Translations under genes and position numbers: made by a program
In this document: positions 6,638 to 13,937 of the stretch, piece after piece
Layout of the letters: every line of letters starts with the position of its first letter
Numbering within the stretch: position 1 is the stretch's first letter
NCBI GenBank assembly: GCA_003505715.1
Contig: DNXU01000194.1
Span: 5,924-22,255, forward strand
Source: Cyanobacteria bacterium UBA8803
Lineage (GTDB): Bacteria; Cyanobacteriota; Cyanobacteriia; Cyanobacteriales; Coleofasciculaceae
Length of the DNA: 16,332 nucleotides
Direction: 5' to 3'
The notes under the pieces: model-generated
Database searches by the model: none
What the model saw: the letters and a program-made list of their open reading frames with translations, nothing else
Told to the model about the DNA's origin: nothing

Positions 6638-8830
6638 ATGGAAAATAGAAAGATAAATAATTCAGCAGAAGTCCGCTTTAAGTTAGCCAAGGCTTGGCAA
6701 TTGAAGGGGAAAGTAGAAACTGCGATCGCAAATTACAAAGAAGTTTTAACTCTCCAACCCAACCACATCCCAGCATCTTTGAAGCTGGGCAGCTTGTTGG
6801 TAGAAAGAGGAGATTTAGAAGATGCCCTAGAGATTTATACTCAAGCACTGGAATTGAATCCTAATGAAGCTGAATTACACAAGCATTTGATCGATACTCT
6901 CGTAAAACTAAAGGGAATTGACTGCCCATTTCATTGCTATCAATTAGCCAGAATTGACAATCGTAATTTAACAGTCAATCCGGACGATATTTTCTGCTGT
7001 GTTGTAGTGAGAAACGAAGCCTTACGCTTACCATATTTTTTATCCTATTATCGAGATAAAGGAGTAGATAAATTTTTAGTTGTTGATAATGGCTCGACTG
7101 ATGATACTTCCTCTTACTTACTCAGTCAGTCAGATGTATATTTATGGCATAGTAATCTCTCCTTTAATAGAGCCAACTTTGGTTCAGCTTGGTTTGAAGT
7201 TCTGCTCAGAAAATACGGTGTCAACCATTGGTGTTTAACTGTTGATGCCGATGAAATTTTGTACTATCCCAACTGCGAAACTAAAAGCATTCGCCAGCTT
7301 TGTCAAGAATTAGATCGGAAGGAGAAAAAAGCCTTCAATGCTATCCTCCTGGATATGTATTCTGAAAAAGCAATTGGCGAGACTCACTATAGCCCAGGAC
7401 AGCCTTTTCTAGAAGTATGTCCTTACTTTGACAAAAATTATTATCATACCAAATACGAACAATCCGGTATCTACCGCAATCAAACAGTTTATTTTGGTGG
7501 TGTGAGAGAACGAGTATTTGGCAAAAGCGGCGAATATTATTTAACTAAAGTACCTCTAATTAAATATCACTTAGATCTAGTTTTAGGGGGAGGTCAACAC
7601 TTTACCAATTCTCCCAACGCTCAAATTGCTTTAGAAAGTGGCTGCTTGTTACACTTCAAATATTTCTCCTCTTTTCTGAGTTATGTAGAAAGAGAAGTAG
7701 CTAGAAAAGAGCATTATGGCGATGCCATGCAGTATCAAGAATATGCCAAATTAATTGCTGCAAACAATAATTTAACTTTTTACGATATCAATCAATCAGT
7801 CAAGCTAATCAATAGTCAACAACTAGTGGAATTAGGAATCATGCATACTGAAGAATTTCAGTTTGAATTTCCTAAGATTTCGCCACTACCAGCTAATACT
7901 CCTAGACCATTTTGGTCTGCCATGGTGACTGTTTACAATCGTACACACCACATCGGACAAGCCTTGAGAAGCGTCATCGAACAGGCTCCTAGTCCAGAAG
8001 AAATGCAAATTGAAGTCATTAATGATGGGGCTGATAAATCTATCCAAGATAAGATAGAAGCGATTGTTAAAGCTGTAGGAGGGAATAGAGTTAATTTTTA
8101 CAAACACCCCCACAATGTGGGTCATCCTCATATATTTAATGTCTGTATAGAACGGGCACAAGGTCAGTGGGTACATATTTTACATGACGATGATTGGGTA
8201 AAACCTGGATTTTATAATACCTTGCAATCTGGTATTGAAAAAGCACCAACTGTTGGGGCTGCTTTTTGTCGTCAACTTTATACAGATAATACAGGAAACC
8301 TCCGCCTATCATCCTTGGAAAAAGCAACTCCGGGTATTCTGGAAAATTGGCTCGAAAAAATGGCAATTGGCTGCCAGATGCAATTTTCATCAATGGTAGT
8401 TCGTCGGGATGTTTATGAGGAATTGGGTGGATTTTGTCCGGATACTAAATCTGCTTTCGATTGGGATATGTGGAAGCGCATAGCTATCCACTATTTATTC
8501 TGGTACGAACCGCAAGCGTTAGTCTGTTCCAGTCAAGACGAAACAACAGAAACCTCTCACTTACTGAAATCGGGAGGGCAAATTACTGATACCCGGAGAG
8601 CCATTGAAATTGCACGGCGGTATTTACCCAATAATGTAGCTGATGAATTGTCCAATAAAGCTTTGCAAAACTATGCCGAATACTCTCTAATTCTGGCTCA
8701 ACAACAATTCAATCGCTTAGACTATAAATCAGCGATCGCCAATATTCGTGAAGGACTTAAATGCAGTCCCCCCCCTCAAGTAGAAAAAGGATTAATGTCT
8801 CTCTTAGCGCAAGTGGAGCATCGGTTATGA
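6638..8830 (+). CDS. TPR - glycosyltransferase - GT2 fusion protein
   Basis: A 730-residue multidomain protein. Residues 8-100 are two to three TPR helix pairs (AKAWQLKGKVETAIANYKEV; LGSLLVERGDLEDALEIY; LNPNEAELHKHL). Residues about 115-390 form a glycosyltransferase-like domain of the Glyco_tranf_2_4 kind, with CVVVRNEALRLPYFLSYY, VVDNGSTDDT and the acidic DADE at 203-206. Residues about 427-640 form a second GT2 domain with MVTVYNRTHHIGQALRS, a donor site reading INDGAD and HDDDW at 516-520; it retains a DWDMW acidic motif. A short TPR-like tail (about 685-728) ends the protein. A strong GAGGAG ribosome-binding site is 11 bp before the ATG, within the end of the preceding gene. Two transferase domains could add successive sugars to one acceptor, with the TPRs as docking surface; this is inference. 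The gene overlaps the next one by 4 bp. Confidence 0.9.
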   Translation: MENRKINNSAEVRFKLAKAWQLKGKVETAIANYKEVLTLQPNHIPASLKLGSLLVERGDLEDALEIYTQALELNPNEAELHKHLIDTLVKLKGIDCPFHCYQLARIDNRNLTVNPDDIFCCVVVRNEALRLPYFLSYYRDKGVDKFLVVDNGSTDDTSSYLLSQSDVYLWHSNLSFNRANFGSAWFEVLLRKYGVNHWCLTVDADEILYYPNCETKSIRQLCQELDRKEKKAFNAILLDMYSEKAIGETHYSPGQPFLEVCPYFDKNYYHTKYEQSGIYRNQTVYFGGVRERVFGKSGEYYLTKVPLIKYHLDLVLGGGQHFTNSPNAQIALESGCLLHFKYFSSFLSYVEREVARKEHYGDAMQYQEYAKLIAANNNLTFYDINQSVKLINSQQLVELGIMHTEEFQFEFPKISPLPANTPRPFWSAMVTVYNRTHHIGQALRSVIEQAPSPEEMQIEVINDGADKSIQDKIEAIVKAVGGNRVNFYKHPHNVGHPHIFNVCIERAQGQWVHILHDDDWVKPGFYNTLQSGIEKAPTVGAAFCRQLYTDNTGNLRLSSLEKATPGILENWLEKMAIGCQMQFSSMVVRRDVYEELGGFCPDTKSAFDWDMWKRIAIHYLFWYEPQALVCSSQDETTETSHLLKSGGQITDTRRAIEIARRYLPNNVADELSNKALQNYAEYSLILAQQQFNRLDYKSAIANIREGLKCSPPPQVEKGLMSLLAQVEHRL
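8812..8830 (+). promoter_or_regulatory. Ribosome-binding site and ATGA start-stop overlap
   Basis: GTGGAG at 8812-8817 lies 9 bp before the ATG at 8827. That ATG overlaps the TGA (8828-8830) of the upstream gene as ATGA. Together they mark translational coupling and fix the start of the TPR-GT4 gene here rather than at the in-frame ATG at 8761. Confidence 0.75.
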
Positions 8831-10326
8831 CTCAAGGATTAAAATTCGATCCATATTCCCCAGAAGCTCAATTCAATTTGGCACGTTTCTGGTATCTTAA
8901 AGGAAAATATGAAGTAGCAATTGCCGGATATCAAAAAGCGATTGAACTCCAACCAGATTATACAGAAGCCTATCTTAAGCTGGCTGACTTATTCCTCCAA
9001 GAGGGAAGGCAAGAAGATGCGATCGCAGTTTATCACGAAGCAATTGAGCTAAACCCAAACGATGCTATTTTTTACAACACTATTATCGAACAACTCCTCA
9101 AAAAAGCACCATCACTAACATCCCCGCAAAAAATAAATCCAGGAAAAGGACATATTCTCCTCTATACCGATTCTCCAGGAATCTATGGAGTTCCGCAATG
9201 GAATCATACAATAGCTTCCCAACTATTTGTATCCGGTTACCGGGTTACCTTTGCTCAAAGTAAGGCTTGGCATCATTTAACTAAAGAAAGAATTAAACTC
9301 GGAATTAAACACTTATGGCTAGAGGATGACAACATTTATCACCCAACCAAACCAGGAAATGCCTTGAGCAATACTTCAGAAGCCCAAAATATTTTTCAGG
9401 AAGCCAAACCAGATTTAATTATTTTTGCCGATGGTTGTCCCGTATCCAGCCTAGCTGCCAAACAAGTTGCTATACAAATGGGAATTCCTTATATCCAAGT
9501 TATTCATTGCGTTTCATCAGATTGGGCAAAACAATTTGCCCTATACTTAAACAAGTTACCAGATATTTATTGCCATGCCACAGAAGTTATTACCGTTTCT
9601 CATGAAAACTTAGAACTACTGCACGATCATTTTTACTTACCAGAACATCAAGGCAAAGTTATCTATAATGGACGACCTAGCCAATATTTTAACCCACCGA
9701 ATAGTCAAATAGGCAATGCCATACGTCAAGAATTAACAATCCCTCCAGATGCAATAGTTTGTTTGACAACAGCACGTCTAGATTTAGTCAAAGGCTACCA
9801 GTATCAACTCAGTGCCATAGCACAGCTTCAAAACAGAGATATTTGGTCAAAACTTTACTTTATTTGGGCAGGAAGCGGAACTTTATTGCTACGGCTGGAG
9901 AATTTAGCTACTGAAATGGGAGTAAGCAAACAGATAAAGTTTATTGGGGAACGTTCAGATATTCCTGACTTATTAGATGCTGCCGATATCTTTATTTTAC
10001 CTTCACAGTTTGAAGGAATGCCTTTAGCCATTATGGAAGCCATGGCCAAGGGAAAACCTGTTATTGCCAGCGCAGTTAGTGGGATTCCTGAAGAATTGGG
10101 CGATACAGGTAAATTATTACCAGATCCTAAAATTGACCCCCAAGCAACGATTCGAGAATTAGCAGATACAATTCAAACTTGGGCTGAAGATAGGGAATTA
10201 CGGCATACTGTTGGTCAAGGTTGTAAAAATAGAGCTAAAAAACTGTTTCAGGAAGGCCGAATGATTGAGGAGTATAGGGACATAATTGAACGGACGTTAT
10301 CTAATCGGTCGGATTATTTTGAGTAG
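8827..10326 (+). CDS. TPR - glycosyltransferase family 4 (GT-B fold) fusion
   Basis: With the ATG at 8827 the protein has 499 residues. Residues 12-95 are TPRs (FNLARFWYLKGKYEVAIAGY; LADLFLQEGRQEDAIAVYHE; LNPND), closely similar to those of the preceding protein, so the two enzymes may dock on a common partner or on each other. From about 106 a GT-B glycosyltransferase begins: GHILLYTDSPGIYGV, a middle GKVIYNGRPSQYF segment, and the Glycos_transf_1 domain with LTTARLDLVKGYQYQL and the diagnostic E-x7-E (Glu396 and Glu404) in FEGMPLAIMEAMAKGKPVIA. An earlier in-frame ATG at 8761 would add 22 residues lying wholly inside the upstream gene, low in complexity and outside the TPR; the ATGA overlap and GTGGAG site make 8827 the better start. 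Probably a retaining transferase; sugar unknown. Confidence 0.9.
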   Translation: MTQGLKFDPYSPEAQFNLARFWYLKGKYEVAIAGYQKAIELQPDYTEAYLKLADLFLQEGRQEDAIAVYHEAIELNPNDAIFYNTIIEQLLKKAPSLTSPQKINPGKGHILLYTDSPGIYGVPQWNHTIASQLFVSGYRVTFAQSKAWHHLTKERIKLGIKHLWLEDDNIYHPTKPGNALSNTSEAQNIFQEAKPDLIIFADGCPVSSLAAKQVAIQMGIPYIQVIHCVSSDWAKQFALYLNKLPDIYCHATEVITVSHENLELLHDHFYLPEHQGKVIYNGRPSQYFNPPNSQIGNAIRQELTIPPDAIVCLTTARLDLVKGYQYQLSAIAQLQNRDIWSKLYFIWAGSGTLLLRLENLATEMGVSKQIKFIGERSDIPDLLDAADIFILPSQFEGMPLAIMEAMAKGKPVIASAVSGIPEELGDTGKLLPDPKIDPQATIRELADTIQTWAEDRELRHTVGQGCKNRAKKLFQEGRMIEEYRDIIERTLSNRSDYFE

Positions 10327-10400
10327 CTTTTATAAATAATAAACTACACCAGTAGAAATAAAAATCTCTCTTTCCTCACCTCCAGTACCTCAGTTTCAAG

Positions 10401-10406
10401 TATAAT
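10401..10406 (+). promoter_or_regulatory. Candidate -10 box upstream of the second GT4 gene
   Basis: A perfect TATAAT lies 12 bp before the ATG at 10419, in a 92-bp gap. No good -35 hexamer is found 16-18 bp upstream (the sequence there is ACCTCC-like). It could serve an activator-dependent promoter, or be chance in AT-rich DNA. Confidence 0.3.
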
Positions 10407-10418
10407 CTTAAAAAACCA

Positions 10419-11522
10419 ATGAAAGAGAAAGAAACTAACTTTAAATATCACTTAGTCATGAATAAAGCACTCGATCTCCAGCAAATCGATCGAGATGCCA
10501 AAGCAGGCAAGCGTCCGCAACATTTAATGGGGGTCTTGAGTCAGCGTTTGGGAGCATCTATCCATCAACCCAAGACAGAGCCAATTTCACCTATCGATGA
10601 ATTTCGTGCCAAGATTGTCGGGAAACCTGAATACTGGGTACTTGCTCGCAGATTAGCATCACAACTTAATCAAAATGACATTATCATCTGCGATGGTGAA
10701 GATATCGGTATTCCTATTGCAGCAATTTGCGGTGCCAAACAGAACCGACCTCGTATTGCTGTGTACATTCATACCCTCTATGGCTTGCACGGAGTTAAAA
10801 TTTGCGAGATGTTCCGTTTAGCAGAACGAATTGACTTATTTCTACCACACACCCTTCCCCTAGTTGAGTTTCTGCGTAACTACTTAAATTTGCCTGCATC
10901 CCGCGTCCCTTTGATTTATTCTCAAACAGATACCAACTTCTTCTCACCCGGTTCCCCCTCACCCAACAAGCAGCGTCCAGTTATCGCCAGTATAGGACTG
11001 GAAAGGCGAGACTACCGAACTCTCGCTGCTGCAACCCACGATCTGGATGTAGATGTGAGAATTAGCGGTTTCTCTCAAGACGCGACTGTGTTAGCAAAAA
11101 CCTTCCCAGAGAAAATGCCAGATAATATGATCCGCCGATATTACGAATGGCAGGAATTGCTACAACTTTACCGCAATGCCGATCTAGTAGTCATCAGTTT
11201 GCTAGAAACCAATCATGGAGCAGGTTGCACCACCTTGTTAGAAGCAATGGCGTGCCGCCGTCCTGTGATAGCAACTTGTACTCGTGGACTGGCTGAATAT
11301 CTGAAACCAGAGGGAATTGTTACTACTGTTGCTCCCGGTGATAGCCTAGGAATGCGCCAAGCAATTGTCAATATGCTGAACAACCCTCAAGCAGCAGCAG
11401 CACAATCTCAACGCGCCTATGAAGTAACCTTAGAGCGGTATAGCCATGCACAGCATCTTGATTTTTTAATCAGCCAGGTTGCTGCAATAGAGAAGTCAAA
11501 TTGCTCGCCAAGTTCACAGTAA
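10419..11522 (+). CDS. Glycosyltransferase family 4 (GT-B fold)
   Basis: A 367-residue GT4-type protein. The N-terminus KYHLVMNKALDLQQIDRDAK followed by AGKRPQHLMGVLSQRLGASIHQP is characteristic of one GT4 group and supports the ATG at 10419 rather than the internal ATG at 10458. The middle has IAVYIHTLYG and VPLIYSQTDTNFFSP (acceptor and hinge region). The C-terminal Glycos_transf_1 region has DLVVISLLETNHGAGC and TTLLEAMACRRPVIAT. The second Glu of the E-x7-E motif is Glu275, while the first position is Gly, as in enzymes with an N-x-G-A-G-x-T-T-L-L-E-A pattern. It follows the operon at 5233-10326 by 92 bp and may be read through from it or use its own TATAAT. Soluble; donor sugar not identifiable. 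Confidence 0.88.
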   Translation: MKEKETNFKYHLVMNKALDLQQIDRDAKAGKRPQHLMGVLSQRLGASIHQPKTEPISPIDEFRAKIVGKPEYWVLARRLASQLNQNDIIICDGEDIGIPIAAICGAKQNRPRIAVYIHTLYGLHGVKICEMFRLAERIDLFLPHTLPLVEFLRNYLNLPASRVPLIYSQTDTNFFSPGSPSPNKQRPVIASIGLERRDYRTLAAATHDLDVDVRISGFSQDATVLAKTFPEKMPDNMIRRYYEWQELLQLYRNADLVVISLLETNHGAGCTTLLEAMACRRPVIATCTRGLAEYLKPEGIVTTVAPGDSLGMRQAIVNMLNNPQAAAAQSQRAYEVTLERYSHAQHLDFLISQVAAIEKSNCSPSSQ

Positions 11523-11534
11523 TATGTACAAATC

Positions 11535-11620
11535 CCATCCTGCAACCTAATTTACCGCGAACATGACCTTAAAAAAATCGGTTAAAAGCTGCTTAAGCAT
11601 TCTTAGTTGACATCAAACCA
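11535..11620 (+). repeat. Fused SDR-locus flanks: scar of a lost SDR copy
   Basis: 11535-11592 matches the left flank and first codons of the SDR locus (2101-2156). 11594-11620 matches its right flank (3026-3052, 26 of 27 bases). Here they are separated by one base, whereas around the intact SDR they are 869 bp apart. The ATG at 11563 still opens a 15-codon relic, MTLKKSVKSCLSILS, comparable to the MTLKSRLKAAFKAF start of the SDR, and stops at TGA 11608-11610. The junction lies at TAAGC-like sequences present on both sides in the intact copy (TTTAAAGCC and CTAAGC), consistent with deletion at short homologies. The segment lies between the GT4 stop and the SMP-30 gene. Confidence 0.8.
11563..11610 (+). 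pseudogene. 15-codon relic of an SDR start codon region
   Basis: The frame ATG ACC TTA AAA ... AGT TGA corresponds in position and sequence to the beginning of the SDR gene at 2128. The Rossmann and catalytic regions are absent. The frame runs through the deletion joint into former 3' flank and ends there. It has no Shine-Dalgarno and is unlikely to make a functional peptide. Confidence 0.6.
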
Positions 11621-11621
11621 A

Positions 11622-12548
11622 ATGTTGCAGATAAAAGATTGGATAAAAAGCCAATTCGCCCGAGGTAGCCTAGAGGCAAAATCTTCAGCCTTCAAATCCC
11701 TATTTCCTAAAACAGTAAAACTTGATCGCGTAGCCACAGGATTTCAGTTTACAGAAGGCCCTATTTGGTGCGCCGCCGAAAAGTGCCTGCTATTTAGCGA
11801 TATTCCAGCGAACAAAATCTACAAGCTGAATCGCGATCGCCAGGTGACCATTTTTCGGGAACCCAGCGGTAATGCCAACGGTTTGACTCAAGATCGACAG
11901 GGGAGACTGATCGCTTGCGAACATGGCACGCGCCGAGTCACCCGTACCGAAAAAGACGGTTCAATTACCGTCTTAGCTGAGAAATTTCAAGGGAAAAAAC
12001 TGAATAGTCCCAACGATGTAGTCGTGAAAAATGACAGTGCGATTTACTTCACCGATCCCCCCTACGGCATCCAACCCGAACAGCAAGAACAACCAATCCA
12101 AGGAGTTTACCGCCTTTCCCCGGATGGGAGCCAGCTCACTGTGGTTGCTGATGATTTTGACAAACCCAATGGTTTAGCCTTTTCACCAGATGAACAAAGG
12201 CTTTATATCGATGATTCCGAACGCCGCCATATCCGCGTTTTTGACGTTCAACCGGATGGTACGCTAACCAATAGCCGTATCTTCCATGATATGAAAAGCA
12301 ACCAACCTGGTCTACCCGATGGCATGAAAATAGATAGGGAAGGACATCTCTACTGTACAGGAGCAGGAGGCGTGTGGGTTTTCGATCCAGATGGCCATCA
12401 TTTAGGAACGATTTTGACTCCGGAGGTGCCAACAAATTGTGCTTGGGGAGATGACGATCGGCAGACTCTTTATATTACTGCTGGTACTTCGGTTTACCAG
12501 ATAAGAGTTAATATTCCCGGTATCCCAAGGATGAGGGATGAGGGATGA
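11622..12548 (+). CDS. SMP-30/gluconolactonase/LRE-like six-bladed propeller
   Basis: A 308-residue beta-propeller of the SMP-30/gluconolactonase family, metal-dependent enzymes that hydrolyse sugar lactones or related esters. With the ATG start the metal ligands are Glu45 (FTEGPIW), Asn131 (NSPNDVVV), Asn183 (KPNGLAFSPD) and Asp233 (LPDGMKID), all present. Repeating blade sequences such as GRLIACEHGTRRV, GHLYCTGAGGVWVFDPDG and QTLYITAGTSVYQI are clear. No signal peptide is evident, so it is likely cytosolic. A TTG at 11607 would add five residues (MTSNQ), but they come from the right-flank SDR repeat, so the ATG at 11622 is preferred; neither has a Shine-Dalgarno. The last residues RMRDEG are encoded by a heptamer repeat array. 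Placed after the glycosyltransferases and a lost SDR, it may act in the same sugar pathway; inference. Confidence 0.85.
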   Translation: MLQIKDWIKSQFARGSLEAKSSAFKSLFPKTVKLDRVATGFQFTEGPIWCAAEKCLLFSDIPANKIYKLNRDRQVTIFREPSGNANGLTQDRQGRLIACEHGTRRVTRTEKDGSITVLAEKFQGKKLNSPNDVVVKNDSAIYFTDPPYGIQPEQQEQPIQGVYRLSPDGSQLTVVADDFDKPNGLAFSPDEQRLYIDDSERRHIRVFDVQPDGTLTNSRIFHDMKSNQPGLPDGMKIDREGHLYCTGAGGVWVFDPDGHHLGTILTPEVPTNCAWGDDDRQTLYITAGTSVYQIRVNIPGIPRMRDEG

Positions 12549-12549
12549 C
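12529..12549 (+). repeat. Heptamer tandem repeat GGATGAG x3 at a gene end
   Basis: Units at 12529-12535 and 12536-12542 are identical GGATGAG; 12543-12549 is GGATGAC. The stop codon TGA of the SMP-30-like gene falls inside the third unit. Short heptanucleotide tandem repeats (STRR) are a known feature of filamentous cyanobacteria. Confidence 0.65.
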
Positions 12550-12573
12550 ATCGTGTCCGGTTGCGTCGATATT

Positions 12574-12608
12574 GTTCGTAGTAACCAATAAGAGTGGTTA
12601 CTACGAAC
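12574..12608. terminator. Perfect 14-bp palindrome between convergent genes
   Basis: GTTCGTAGTAACCA (12574-12587), a 7-base loop ATAAGAG, and TGGTTACTACGAAC (12595-12608) form a perfect hairpin. It is followed by TTTCTT on the plus strand. It lies between the convergent SMP-30-like and PF14907 genes, so it can end transcription from either side. Palindromes with GTTCGTAGTAA arms also recur as dispersed repeats in cyanobacterial genomes, so it may be a repeat element doing the work of a terminator. Confidence 0.7.
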
Positions 12609-12612
12609 TTTC

Positions 12613-13860
12613 TTAATCCTTAGGCACAGGCTTCAGTCCGTGCTTAACCAACATCCGTAGGGGTCGGAGCAAATAGTAGTAAGCTAAGGGAAATGCCGAC
12701 TTAGGGTGTAATGCCCAGTCTGAGCAGGTTGGGGTGAGAGCCAGGTTCAAAACATACCTGATTTGATCCCGCAGGCGTTCTTTAGTTTGCAGATGGAAAA
12801 AGAACTGTTCTACTTGTCCAGGTCTTTCCTCTGGTACGCAAAATAACCATTTTTGGGCTTGGGTAGCGATCGCGCTAACCTTAGGATCTTTGTGTATCCT
12901 TTTCCAGGCACTCTCTGGTAGCGAGACTCCGATAAGATTATGAGCTAAAAGCAGTCCGTGCAAAAGAAGGCGCAGACCCCCTCGCTTCTTGGCTTGCTCT
13001 ATAACTCTTCCCCAATCTACCTGAGTGCTATTCACAATTTGGGCAATATCACAAACTCGCAGTAACTTATCCCAACAGTCTTTAGTACCATGTGCGCACA
13101 AAAGTAATAGCGTATTTTCCGGCGAAAGATTGGATACCGTCCTGCCAAGAATTGATACAGGTTCAAGGTTTTCTCGCAAATACTCAACTTCCAGAGGGAA
13201 ACAGAAGTACTTGGGGATAACATCCCAGTGTAGCTCTAGAATAAATTTACCTTGGTTGCAATCAAATTCATAAGCAGATTCCCGCACAAATTTATGTACG
13301 GTTTGAGATTGCAAAAAGGCAGATTCTTCGACCTCCGTAAGTTCAATAACGTGGAATCGGATCTTGGCATCTTGGGAGAGTAGCAAATCTCTCGCTCTCA
13401 CCACATCCGACTCGCTTACTAAAATGTCTAAGTCACTAAACTGCCGAAGTGATACGTCACCGTATGCCATCGCTGTCAGCACTGGCCCTTTAAAACCTAG
13501 AACCGGAATGTCGGCAGCTGCAAATAAATCCAAAATTTTGAGCAGTTCCTGACTCAGGGATAGGTTACGGAGCGCATTGCGGCGAAACTCTTGGCGTAAC
13601 TGATGCAGAATCACCTGAGGCACCGCTTCGGGAAAAGTTGCAGACAGACTCTGATACAACAGCGACATCATGCCGTGTTTCGATGCGATTTGGATCAGGT
13701 ACTTCCAGTCAAATTCTTGCCGAACTAATATCTTGATGCGCTCTCTTAGCACTTGGTCTATCTGAGTTCGGGCGCAACAGAGTAGTAATTCAATTTCTGG
13801 GCGTTCCGTTGCTGCTGAAGTTTCGGTACTGACTTTCCGTTCTGCTACTGCTTGTATCAT
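12613..13860 (-). CDS. NTP_transf_5 (PF14907) nucleotidyltransferase family protein, motif intact
   Basis: A 415-residue protein of the NTP_transf_5 family. The core lies at about 117-160: VLGFKGPVLTAMAYGD with the Lys-Gly pair at 124-125, then LRQFSDLDILVSE with the metal-binding D-x-D at 143-145. A helical N-terminal part (about 20-115) and a long C-terminal part with ELHWDVIPKYF and LLLLCAHGTKDCW (substrate-side region of the family) complete it. No transmembrane segment is evident. Proteins of this family sit beside HprK-like kinases and PqqD-like proteins in HPr-rel-A systems and in some lasso peptide loci; their reaction in most cases is unproven, presumably nucleotidyl transfer. The gene is convergent with the SMP-30-like gene and divergent, by 77 bp, from a second PF14907 gene. 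Confidence 0.85.
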   Translation of the reverse strand: MIQAVAERKVSTETSAATERPEIELLLCCARTQIDQVLRERIKILVRQEFDWKYLIQIASKHGMMSLLYQSLSATFPEAVPQVILHQLRQEFRRNALRNLSLSQELLKILDLFAAADIPVLGFKGPVLTAMAYGDVSLRQFSDLDILVSESDVVRARDLLLSQDAKIRFHVIELTEVEESAFLQSQTVHKFVRESAYEFDCNQGKFILELHWDVIPKYFCFPLEVEYLRENLEPVSILGRTVSNLSPENTLLLLCAHGTKDCWDKLLRVCDIAQIVNSTQVDWGRVIEQAKKRGGLRLLLHGLLLAHNLIGVSLPESAWKRIHKDPKVSAIATQAQKWLFCVPEERPGQVEQFFFHLQTKERLRDQIRYVLNLALTPTCSDWALHPKSAFPLAYYYLLRPLRMLVKHGLKPVPKD

Positions 13861-13937
13861 CGATAAGGTCTTTTCATCTCTTTCGATGATAAGCCAGAAT
13901 ATAAAGATTAGGCGATACCTTAAACTATGAAGAGTTT
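13861..13937. promoter_or_regulatory. Shared divergent promoter region of the two PF14907 genes
   Basis: Only 77 bp separate the two start codons. The region is AT-rich and includes a small imperfect palindrome, CATC-TCTTTC-GATG, near 13876-13889. Both promoters must lie here or overlap the coding starts, so joint regulation is likely. No consensus -35/-10 pair is convincing. Confidence 0.4.

Noticed and set aside
8761..8826. Longer start for the TPR-GT4 gene at ATG 8761
   Set aside because: The additional 22 residues lie inside the preceding gene and are low in complexity. The ATG at 8827 has a GTGGAG site and an ATGA overlap with the upstream stop.
12136..12435. 99-codon minus-strand open frame inside the SMP-30-like gene
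   Set aside because: It is a shadow of the well-supported beta-propeller coding frame and resembles no family.
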